Assembly: GCA_963520375.1 (NCBI GenBank)
Contig: CAUQQF010000003.1
Span: 78,787 to 142,786, forward strand
Reading direction: 5' to 3'
From: JABCPE02 sp963520375
GTDB lineage: Bacteria; Bacteroidota; Bacteroidia; Flavobacteriales; Weeksellaceae
DNA: 64,000 nucleotides
Below the pieces are notes generated by a model that had not been told where the DNA came from, did not search any database, and saw only the letters and a program-made list of their open reading frames with translations. Of this stretch, positions 42,556-49,224 are shown in pieces. Each line of letters begins with the position of its first letter. Position 1 is the stretch's first letter. The position numbers and the translations under genes are program-made.

Positions 42556-42954
42556 TTACTTTTTCCCTGCTGGTGCTGCACCTGGTTTAGGTCTCTTAGC
42601 TCCATACTTAGATCTTCTTTGTGTTCTTCCATTTACACCTGCAGTGTCCAAAGCACCTCTTACAATGTGATAACGAACTCCCGGTAGGTCTTTCACCCTT
42701 CCGCCTCTTACCAATACTATCGAGTGCTCTTGGAGATTATGTCCTTCGCCCGGGATATAAGCGTTAACTTCTTTACCATTAGAAAGTCTTACTCTGGCAA
42801 CTTTTCTAAGTGCAGAGTTAGGTTTCTTAGGTGTAGTTGTATATACTCTCGTACATACACCTCTCTTCTGTGGACAAGAATCCAAAGCAACCGATTTGCT
42901 CTTCTTGGCAATTGTGGCTCTTCCTTTTCTTACTAATTGTTGAATAGTAGGCAT
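42556..42954 (-). CDS. rpsL: 30S ribosomal protein S12
   Basis: A 132-aa decoding-centre protein: MPTIQQLVRKGR, CPQKRGVCTRVYTTTPKKPNS, GEGHNLQEHS, RGGRVKDLPGVRYH. The Lys residues at the classic streptomycin-resistance sites (in TTPKKPNSALRK and RVKDLPG) are wild type. The C-terminal tail PKPGAAPAGKK is slightly longer than in E. coli. First gene of the operon, directly after the promoter at 42986-43016. Confidence 0.98.
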   Translation of the reverse strand: MPTIQQLVRKGRATIAKKSKSVALDSCPQKRGVCTRVYTTTPKKPNSALRKVARVRLSNGKEVNAYIPGEGHNLQEHSIVLVRGGRVKDLPGVRYHIVRGALDTAGVNGRTQRRSKYGAKRPKPGAAPAGKK

Positions 42955-42985
42955 TTTATTGCTTTATATTAAATTATTTGATTTG

Positions 42986-43016
42986 CAAAATTACAACTTT
43001 TTCTAAAACTGACAAA
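42986..43016 (-). promoter_or_regulatory. Promoter of the str operon
   Basis: Minus strand: TTTG (43013-43016), a 19-bp spacer, TAATTTTG (42986-42993). A full consensus match in front of a highly expressed operon, with a leader of about 25 nt. Confidence 0.8.
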
Positions 43017-43024
43017 AATTTATT

Positions 43025-43369
43025 CTATCCTTTTTTGAAATAAATGTATAATATTGTATAAAATAAAATTAAACCATGAAATACTTTAGTTTTAGCACTA
43101 TATGTTTGTTCATAAGGATTGTCTTTATACCTCCAATCTCTTTCTCCACTTTTTGTTTCATATTTATAACTTCCTCCCGTAAATATTATAATAACACTAA
43201 TAATCATTACAATAAATACTATTCTTTCCGTATCCTTATTTGTGTGCATAATAAAGAAATTAGTCAATGCAAATAATAATGATGATATTATTACTCCTAT
43301 CTTATTTCTAAGATAAAATGTAAAAATCCACATCAATATTATTACGATTCCCCAAATAATTAACTCCAT
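43025..43369 (-). CDS. Small membrane protein, function unknown
   Basis: A 114-aa protein with four likely membrane helices (1-20, 25-43, 48-66, 95-112) and a charged loop (YETKSGERDWRYKDNPYEQ) before the last. Unrecognised family. It starts 3 bp after the upstream unknown gene, so both form one unit. The DNA is visibly more AT-rich than the str and ure genes on either side. Confidence 0.6.
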   Translation of the reverse strand: MELIIWGIVIILMWIFTFYLRNKIGVIISSLLFALTNFFIMHTNKDTERIVFIVMIISVIIIFTGGSYKYETKSGERDWRYKDNPYEQTYSAKTKVFHGLILFYTILYIYFKKG

Positions 43370-43372
43370 ATT

Positions 43373-43999
43373 TTATCTATTTTTTTCCAATAACAATCTG
43401 ATTTTTTTATATGCAGAATAACAAAAATTTGGAGCAGAAGGATGCCTAAGCACTATAGCAGGATATTCTTTTTCTCCTACTTTATAATACTTTTTATCAA
43501 TTTCTTTTTCATCATACTTTCCTATATCAGGCATATTACCCCATAATCTCATTCCCCAAATTATAATAACATCTGGCTGGTACTTATCTAAAATTTCATG
43601 AAAAGCTTTTTCACTTTGGTTAAACTGCTCTTGTGTAGGCGATATTCTTGGATTACTAATGGGATACTGAACATAATTATAAAACATAACTGAATCCCAA
43701 AAATCTATCAAATTAATTTTACTATCTTCCCAATTATAAAATTCCTTTATGAACTTAGTAAATGTGTTCATCCATGATTGATGCTCTTTATTGCCTTTTT
43801 GATAATCCACATAAGATTCAACAACTTGTTGTGTGAATTTTAAATATTTACCATTCCTCAATTCTTCATTAACTCCATCATTGATATCTTCTCCCCAGTG
43901 ATGACTCTCTCCCAATATCAAAATTTTTCTTTCATCAATACCTTTTTCGTAATTTTTCCCTATCCAAGGTGCAAAATTAACATTTTTAAATTCATTCAT
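43373..43999 (-). CDS. Uncharacterised protein with uracil-DNA-glycosylase-like motifs
   Basis: A 208-aa soluble protein. KILILGESHHWGE (25-37), a central VIIIWGMRLWGNMP strand and a late VLRHPSAPNF resemble, in order and spacing, the first active-site motif and the HPS motif of the uracil-DNA glycosylase superfamily. This is a fold-level impression; no activity is claimed. The W-rich middle (HQSWMNTFTKFIKEFYNW, WDSVMFYNYVQYP) is typical of a set of uncharacterised bacterial proteins. AT-rich DNA and an isolated position suggest an accessory gene. Confidence 0.55.
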   Translation of the reverse strand: MNEFKNVNFAPWIGKNYEKGIDERKILILGESHHWGEDINDGVNEELRNGKYLKFTQQVVESYVDYQKGNKEHQSWMNTFTKFIKEFYNWEDSKINLIDFWDSVMFYNYVQYPISNPRISPTQEQFNQSEKAFHEILDKYQPDVIIIWGMRLWGNMPDIGKYDEKEIDKKYYKVGEKEYPAIVLRHPSAPNFCYSAYKKIRLLLEKNR

Positions 44000-44041
44000 T
44001 TACTATCAATGTATTATCTATTACAAAAAAAATTATGAAAA

Positions 44042-44077
44042 AAAAACAGTTATACCATTTCTAATATAACTGTTTTT
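44042..44077. terminator. Terminator of the ureEFGD unit
   Basis: AAAAACAGTTATA (44042-44054) and TATAACTGTTTTT (44065-44077), a perfect 13-bp stem with a 10-nt loop and T runs either side, 20 bp after the ureD stop. Confidence 0.8.
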
Positions 44078-44096
44078 CATTAGGATCACAATATTA

Positions 44097-44924
44097 TTAA
44101 ATCGGTTCTATGATTTCATCTAAAATACTGTATTCGAATCGCTTAGCAATGTTATAGAGCTGCTCTCCGCCATGCCCTACGATTCTTATCACGATACCAC
44201 CACCTACAGTAGTTGTGATACCATACTCTACACCTTCATCATCTTTTAGTGCTTTTTCTAAAAGTTCTAAAAGGTGGTCTTCTTCCAGCTGCTGGTCATA
44301 GATAAAAATAGTGGCTTGGTGAGTGAAATCCTCCCACTGCCCCATTGTAGTCAAATCCATTTCGCTTGGCTTCATGTACAATCTATCTTTGAAAATAAGA
44401 TGACCATCAAGGAATATTCTCGTATAGTTTTTAAATTCTTTAAACTCAAAAATTTCTCCTTCTCCGTAAAGTTTTCTTCCACAAGTAATGACTTCTCCCC
44501 AGATTACTCTAGATGTTTTAGCAATATTGATAGTATTTATCGCTTCATAAACAGAGTCCTTGTGTGGTGAAGTAGGATGTGGAATATACTGAAGCATAGC
44601 ATCTTCCTCTACATCTATAGTAGTAGTCTGCTTAGCAAATCCACCTGGTTTCATAGAGTGGATTCTAGAATAAGCCTGAGTTTCAAGACCTAAATTAGTT
44701 CCCTTCGCTACTCTAAAAGACATTTCATAGAAATCCCCCGCCATAATCCCTGGAGTGGAGCTTCTTATCATGTATCTCAACCAAGGGTCATGAGCACTTC
44801 TCTTATCAAATCTCATCAATCCAAACGGATTGGTATAAAACATTTCCGCCAAGTGATGAAACCCATCTCGGATCTCAGTCCTTAGGCTCATCTTACTGGT
44901 GTATTCCCCTATTATTCCGTTCAT
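44097..44924 (-). CDS. ureD: Urease accessory protein UreD
   Basis: A 275-aa protein of the UreD/UreH family, the scaffold that with UreF and UreG binds apo-urease and delivers nickel. Recognisable parts are SSTPGIMAGDFYEMSFRVA, QAYSRIHSMKPGGFAKQ, a PHPTSPHKDSVYEA segment and VIWGEVITCGRKLYGEGE, all standard for UreD. It lies 2 bp after ureG. It is last in the unit; in many bacteria ureD is first, but the order E-F-G-D is also known. Confidence 0.95.
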   Translation of the reverse strand: MNGIIGEYTSKMSLRTEIRDGFHHLAEMFYTNPFGLMRFDKRSAHDPWLRYMIRSSTPGIMAGDFYEMSFRVAKGTNLGLETQAYSRIHSMKPGGFAKQTTTIDVEEDAMLQYIPHPTSPHKDSVYEAINTINIAKTSRVIWGEVITCGRKLYGEGEIFEFKEFKNYTRIFLDGHLIFKDRLYMKPSEMDLTTMGQWEDFTHQATIFIYDQQLEEDHLLELLEKALKDDEGVEYGITTTVGGGIVIRIVGHGGEQLYNIAKRFEYSILDEIIEPI

Positions 44925-44926
44925 AA

Positions 44927-45565
44927 TTATCTGATAATTGCAGGTTCTTCAATATCTTCTAAAAGAGCATACTTCTTAATCCATCCGATAACAGCATCCA
45001 CTCCTTCTTCTGTTTTCAAGTTTGTGAATACAAATGGACGCCCTTGTCTCATTCTCTTCGCATCGCTTTCCATTACCGCTAAATCTGCACCTACTAATGG
45101 AGCTAAGTCAAATTTGTTAATCATCAACAAGTCAGATCTTGTGATACCAGGCCCTCCTTTTCTTGGAATTTTTTCACCAGCCGCCACATCAATTACAAAT
45201 ATTGTCAAATCGGCCAATTCTGGGCTAAATGTAGCAGAAAGGTTATCTCCACCACTCTCCACGAAAAGAATTTCCATATCTGGGTGTTTAGCAGCCATTT
45301 CATCCACTGCCTCCAAGTTCATACTCGCATCCTCTCTAATCGCTGTATGAGGACATCCTCCTGTTTCTACCCCTGCAATTCTATCTTTTGGTAATTTACT
45401 ATTTTTTTGAAGGAATTTTTCGTCCTCGTTAGTATAAACATCATTGGTGATTACACAAACATAATAATCATCCATCATTTTTCTTGATAAAACTTCTATC
45501 AACGCAGTTTTTCCAGCACCTACAGGACCTGCTACACCAATTTTAATATATTTTCTATTTGCCAT
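44927..45565 (-). CDS. ureG: Urease accessory GTPase UreG
   Basis: A 212-aa SIMIBI GTPase powering nickel insertion. P-loop GPVGAGKTALIE (14-25); the metal-binding CPH motif in ETGGCPHTAIRED (Cys and His coordinate nickel); ESGGDNLSATFSPELAD; NKFDLAP for guanine recognition. The N-terminus is short, without a His-rich extension. It lies 40 bp after ureF. Confidence 0.98.
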   Translation of the reverse strand: MANRKYIKIGVAGPVGAGKTALIEVLSRKMMDDYYVCVITNDVYTNEDEKFLQKNSKLPKDRIAGVETGGCPHTAIREDASMNLEAVDEMAAKHPDMEILFVESGGDNLSATFSPELADLTIFVIDVAAGEKIPRKGGPGITRSDLLMINKFDLAPLVGADLAVMESDAKRMRQGRPFVFTNLKTEEGVDAVIGWIKKYALLEDIEEPAIIR

Positions 45566-45605
45566 TTTGTTATAATTTTTTGTTATACTTCAATAATTTT
45601 AATCC

Positions 45606-46301
45606 TTAACTCATATACAATCTTGAATACAATCTCTCGTGCTGCATAGATCTCAAATCAAATCCTACATTAGAAAGACCGATTTTATCTTCTTCCAAAT
45701 TCATGGTTTTTTCTACCCAAGAAGGAATATTTTTTTTCACTTCAAAAAGAATTTTTTGTCCTTCAAGCTGACCAAGTGGAACCAGCTTAACCGCGTTAGT
45801 CACCATACCTGTAGCTGTAGAGAAATAAAACGCTGTAATCGCCTCTTCCAAAGGAATTTCCATCAAATAGCACAATGCACCATATACCACAGGATAGTTC
45901 CCCACGCTGATATTTTTAGTCACATAGTCCCCAAATTTTGTCAAGAAATCGCATTTTTGCCCTTCTTCTATGAAGATTTTCAGCAATCTCGTTCCTAGTT
46001 TGTGGCTCGCCTCACGAATTTCTCTTGGACTCTTCATTGCACTACATTCCTCATCCAAAACAACTATTCTCTCGTAGCTGTCTTTTTCTTTCATAGCTTC
46101 ATAAGCTAATCTCACATAAGCCGCATCATTATGTAATATACTGCTGGACAGCATATTATTAAGAAATAAAGCCGCCGTCTCCGTACTGTTTACAAGTCCT
46201 TTCTGCACATAGGTTTCCAAACCATTTGAGTGAGAGTATCCCCCAATTGGCAAAGTCGGGTCCGCAATGTGTAATAGACTTATTAGTGAATTTACCTTCA
46301 T
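45606..46301 (-). CDS. ureF: Urease accessory protein UreF
   Basis: A 231-aa all-helical protein that links UreD and UreG in the nickel-insertion complex. PTLPIGGYSHSNGLETYVQKG near the N-terminus is the family signature. FYFSTATGMVTNAVKLVPLGQLEGQ near residue 180 is the conserved C-terminal part. It lies 41 bp after ureE. Confidence 0.96.
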   Translation of the reverse strand: MKVNSLISLLHIADPTLPIGGYSHSNGLETYVQKGLVNSTETAALFLNNMLSSSILHNDAAYVRLAYEAMKEKDSYERIVVLDEECSAMKSPREIREASHKLGTRLLKIFIEEGQKCDFLTKFGDYVTKNISVGNYPVVYGALCYLMEIPLEEAITAFYFSTATGMVTNAVKLVPLGQLEGQKILFEVKKNIPSWVEKTMNLEEDKIGLSNVGFDLRSMQHERLYSRLYMS

Positions 46302-46342
46302 TTTATTTCTGTTTTTTATCTATTATAATTTAGTCTTTTTAT

Positions 46343-46852
46343 TTATTTTGGAAACACTTTTGAAAAAAGCTGATCCGTGTCTATCTTGTGATCCTTTGCA
46401 GGAGCTTCGTGGTCAGATGATGCTTTCAGCATATCTTCAAAAATTCTTTGTGCTTTGAATGGCTCATATCCGCCTTTTTTCAGCAAATTAAAAATAGGAT
46501 CTTCATAAGGTATGATAATCTCATCATTCTCAATGAAAATAGGAATGTGCTGATTACCAATCTCAAAACATATAGTTCCCATTTCTCTCATTGTCTTCGG
46601 CTGAACCACTACCGCATCAGATGGCAATACATTGACTAACAGTATTTTATTCCCATCTTCCCATAGCACATCGTGATGTTTTAGTCTAAGATTTTCTTTC
46701 AATATTCTTAAACCTACTTCCTCACCTTTATGACTGACTTTACGCAAAAGTTTTCTTGTAGATTCAAACCATTCTATATCAAAAAAATCTACTTCTTTTG
46801 AGGACAAATCCTCTCCTTTTGCATTTCGAATTACCTCAGAAACCACTAACAT
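46343..46852 (-). CDS. ureE: Urease accessory nickel metallochaperone UreE
   Basis: A 169-aa protein that hands nickel to UreG. The N-terminal peptide-binding domain (RKVSHKGEEVGLRILKEN) is followed by a ferredoxin-like metal domain (FEIGNQHIPIFIEND, with the conserved metal-binding His). The C-terminus (SSDHEAPAKDHKID) has only two His, so the poly-His tail of Klebsiella UreE is absent and nickel storage capacity should be low. First gene of ureEFGD; a -7 box lies at 46928-46935. Confidence 0.95.
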   Translation of the reverse strand: MLVVSEVIRNAKGEDLSSKEVDFFDIEWFESTRKLLRKVSHKGEEVGLRILKENLRLKHHDVLWEDGNKILLVNVLPSDAVVVQPKTMREMGTICFEIGNQHIPIFIENDEIIIPYEDPIFNLLKKGGYEPFKAQRIFEDMLKASSDHEAPAKDHKIDTDQLFSKVFPK

Positions 46853-46927
46853 AGGCTCATTTTTAAATTATCAATATCTTAAAAATAAAAAAATCCCGTT
46901 TCCATCCATTCAGGATTTAAACGAGTT

Positions 46928-46935
46928 CAAAAATA
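46928..46935 (-). promoter_or_regulatory. -7 box of the ureEFGD unit
   Basis: Minus strand TATTTTTG, matching TAnnTTTG, 75 bp before the ureE start. No TTG at the right -33 distance. Confidence 0.45.
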
Positions 46936-47018
46936 CAATAAAAAAAGTAGATAAAGGCATCATAATTATATGATATATAACAGCCTTTTTATTTTTCCAA
47001 TAAAATAAATCAGAAACA

Positions 47019-47083
47019 GCCCAATAACCATCTAAAAACCAAAATATTACGAAGCTAAAAATGATATTATAAGTTTATTGGGC
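47019..47083. repeat. 9-bp inverted repeat upstream of ureE
   Basis: GCCCAATAA (47019-47027) and TTATTGGGC (47075-47083) are perfect inverted repeats 47 bp apart, upstream of the ureE -7 box. They could close a structured RNA or be paired protein-binding half-sites. Nothing more can be said from sequence. Confidence 0.4.
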
Positions 47084-47235
47084 CTCTCTCTGACTTCAAC
47101 GACTAAATTATAATAGATTACTAAAAAAACAATTCAAAAAGGTGTTATCTTTATCATTTTGATGACACAAATTTATAAAACTTATTCCGAATAAAAAATA
47201 TTTTTGTTACTTTTTTACAAAAAAAATAACAAAAA

Positions 47236-47260
47236 AACCACCTTTATTAAAAAGGTGGTT
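47236..47260 (-). terminator. Terminator after the second ureC
   Basis: AACCACCTTT (47236-47245) and AAAGGTGGTT (47251-47260), a 10-bp stem with 5-nt loop. On the minus strand it runs straight into TTTTTTTG, a textbook intrinsic terminator. It ends the urease structural-gene unit 22 bp after the ureC stop. Confidence 0.88.
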
Positions 47261-47282
47261 CTATTTCTAAATTTCAATTCTA

Positions 47283-49001
47283 TTAGAACATGAAATATAA
47301 TTGTCCCATTGGAAGTTTGTCAGCTGGTTCACATACACATGGCATACCATCTACTTTCACTTCATGTGTTTGTGGATTTACCTCAATTTTAGGCATCGCA
47401 TCATTGTGATACATATCTGCTTTTCCTACTGTTCTACATCCTTTCGCTGGTAATAATTTTTTACCTAATCCATAAGACTGTACGATTCCTTTTTCTAAAG
47501 ATACTTTAGATACGAAGAATGCTGAAGTTTCAGTATTTGCTTTTCCGTAGCTTCCGAACATTGGTCTCCAGAATACTGGTTGTGGAGTTGGGATAGATGC
47601 GTTTGGATCTCCCATTTTAGAGTAAGATACCATACCTCCTTTGATGATCATTTCTGGCTTAGCACCAAACATGTCTGGTCTCCACATTACTAAGTCTGCC
47701 ATCTTACCAACTTCGATTGATCCGATGTATCTTTGGATACCATGTGCAATAGCTGGGTTGATAGTTACTTTAGAAATATATCTCTTAATTCTGAAGTTAT
47801 CATTTCCTGTTCCTTCATCCTCTGGCAATGGTCCGAATTGCTTCTTCATCTTGTCAGCTGTTTGGAATGTTCTTGTGATTACTTCTCCTGGTCTACCCAT
47901 CGCTTGAGAGTCAGATGACATGATTGAGAATACTCCCATATCATGAAGGATATCTTCTGCAGCGATAGTTTCTCTTCTAATTCTAGAGTCTGCGAAAGAT
48001 ACATCCTCTTTTACATTTTTATCCAAGTGGTGGCACACCATCAACATGTCTAAGTGCTCATCAATTGTATTAACTGTGAATGGCTTAGTTGGGTTTGTTG
48101 ATGCTGGCAATACATTCGGATATGATGCTACTGTGATGATGTCTGGTGCGTGTCCACCTCCTGCTCCCTCTGTGTGGAATGTATGGATAGTTCTACCGTT
48201 GATCGCTCTCATTGTATCTTCTACGAATCCTCCCTCGTTCAATGTATCCGTATGGATGGTAGCTTGTACATCATATTTATCACAAATAGTCAAACAAGAG
48301 TCGATAGCAGATGGTGTAGATCCCCAGTCTTCGTGTAATTTAAGGCCGAAAACTCCCGCTTCGATTTGTTCAATGATTGCTTCCTCAGAAGAAGAGTTAC
48401 CTTTACCAAAGATACCGAAGTTCATTGGTAAACCATCCAAAGCCTCAAACATTTTTCTAATGTTCCAAGCACCTGGAGTAATAGTTGTAGCTAATGTTCC
48501 GTGGTTAGGTCCTGTACCACCTCCTACAAAAGTAGTTGTTCCTCCTGCTAATGCAGTCTCTATCTGCTGTGGACAGATGTAGTGGATGTGAGTATCGATA
48601 GCACCAGCTGTAAAGATGTGACCTTCACCTCCTAAAGCTTCTGTAGATGCTCCAATAACCATTCCTGATGTTACTCCATCCATTGTATTTGGGTTACCTG
48701 CTTTACCAATACCAGCGATTTTTCCGTCTTTGATACCGATATCTGCTTTTACGATTCCCCAATAATCGATAATTGTTGCGTTAGTAATTACTAAGTCTAG
48801 AACTCCCTCATCTCTAAGGTGAGTAGCTGACTGAGCCATACCATCTCTCATTGTTTTTCCTCCACCGAATTTATTTTCTTCTCCATATACTGTAAAATCT
48901 CTTTCGATTTCTGCAAACAATTCTGTATTTGCTAGTCTAATTTTGTCCCCAACTGTTGGTCCGTACATTGAGGCATACTTCTGTCTGTCGATCTTTGCCA
49001 T
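47283..49001 (-). CDS. ureC: Urease subunit alpha, second (downstream) copy
   Basis: A complete 572-aa catalytic subunit hydrolysing urea to ammonia and carbamate at a di-nickel centre. All ligands are present: His138 and His140 (DTHIH), carbamylated Lys221 (GLKLHEDWG), His223, His250, His276 and Asp364 (SSDSQAMGR), plus flap Cys323-His324 (MVCHHL). It differs from the first copy at 29 residues, including Ala134 for Gly and Val217-Phe218 for Ala-Leu close to Lys221. Its C-terminal KGCRTVGKADM agrees with classical UreC better than the other copy. A terminator, a -7 box and an inverted repeat separate it from the ureABC genes, so it can be expressed on its own. No second ureA or ureB accompanies it. 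Confidence 0.97.
   Translation of the reverse strand: MAKIDRQKYASMYGPTVGDKIRLANTELFAEIERDFTVYGEENKFGGGKTMRDGMAQSATHLRDEGVLDLVITNATIIDYWGIVKADIGIKDGKIAGIGKAGNPNTMDGVTSGMVIGASTEALGGEGHIFTAGAIDTHIHYICPQQIETALAGGTTTFVGGGTGPNHGTLATTITPGAWNIRKMFEALDGLPMNFGIFGKGNSSSEEAIIEQIEAGVFGLKLHEDWGSTPSAIDSCLTICDKYDVQATIHTDTLNEGGFVEDTMRAINGRTIHTFHTEGAGGGHAPDIITVASYPNVLPASTNPTKPFTVNTIDEHLDMLMVCHHLDKNVKEDVSFADSRIRRETIAAEDILHDMGVFSIMSSDSQAMGRPGEVITRTFQTADKMKKQFGPLPEDEGTGNDNFRIKRYISKVTINPAIAHGIQRYIGSIEVGKMADLVMWRPDMFGAKPEMIIKGGMVSYSKMGDPNASIPTPQPVFWRPMFGSYGKANTETSAFFVSKVSLEKGIVQSYGLGKKLLPAKGCRTVGKADMYHNDAMPKIEVNPQTHEVKVDGMPCVCEPADKLPMGQLYFMF
47548..48047. repeat. 500-bp identical tract shared by the two ureC genes (copy in second ureC)
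   Basis: Bases 47548-48047 are identical to 49490-49989 as far as I could check by eye, bounded by single differences at 47547/49489 and 48048/49990. The offset is a constant 1942 bp over the whole genes, with no indel. Outside the tract silent and missense differences are frequent. The contrast suggests recent gene conversion. Confidence 0.85.
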
Positions 49002-49030
49002 AAGTAATTATTTTTTTATTATTTGACTTG

Positions 49031-49067
49031 TATTCGTGTTACAAATTTCATTTTCTTGACACGAATA
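49031..49067. promoter_or_regulatory. 9-bp inverted repeat before the second ureC, candidate operator or leader hairpin
   Basis: TATTCGTGT (49031-49039) and ACACGAATA (49059-49067) are perfect inverted repeats with a 19-bp spacer. They lie between the -7 box (49077-49084) and the ureC start at 49001. No such repeat occurs before the first ureC copy. It could be a repressor site just downstream of transcription start, or a leader stem-loop. Confidence 0.5.
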
Positions 49068-49076
49068 ATTAACATG

Positions 49077-49084
49077 CAAATTTA
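49077..49084 (-). promoter_or_regulatory. -7 box of the second ureC
   Basis: Minus strand TAAATTTG, matching TAnnTTTG, 76 bp before the start codon and after the terminator at 49162-49192. No TTG at -33, which would fit an activator-dependent or weak promoter. Confidence 0.45.
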
Positions 49085-49161
49085 TTGAATGTTTTTCAGA
49101 AAAAAAATTAAAAAATATGATTTTTGTTATGTTTCTGGTATTTTAACATTTGGGCAATAAA

Positions 49162-49192
49162 AAATCAGCCATACCAAAGGTATGACTGATTT
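49162..49192 (-). terminator. Terminator between the two ureC genes
   Basis: The minus-strand RNA AAATCAGTCATACC / GGTATGGCTGATTT forms a 14-bp stem (one G-U pair) with a 3-nt loop, then TTTTATTG. It lies 33 bp after the first ureC stop, so most transcription from the urease promoter should end here. Confidence 0.75.
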
Positions 49193-49224
49193 GAAATATG
49201 GTTTTATCTTTATATTCTAATTTC

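Larger units (their letters stand above)
46853..47282. other. Intergenic region between ureE and the second ureC, 430 bp
   Basis: No gene was recognised. It contains, from high to low coordinate, the terminator of the ureC unit (47236-47260), a 9-bp inverted repeat (47019-47083) and a -7 box for ureE (46928-46935). It is therefore the boundary between two urease transcripts. Confidence 0.6.

Noticed and set aside
47283..49001. Second ureC as a pseudogene
   Set aside because: The frame is full length, all nickel ligands and flap residues are present, and most differences from the other copy are conservative.
49031..49067. NikR operator before the second ureC
   Set aside because: The repeat does not match the NikR half-sites or spacing I know, so only a generic operator or hairpin is claimed.
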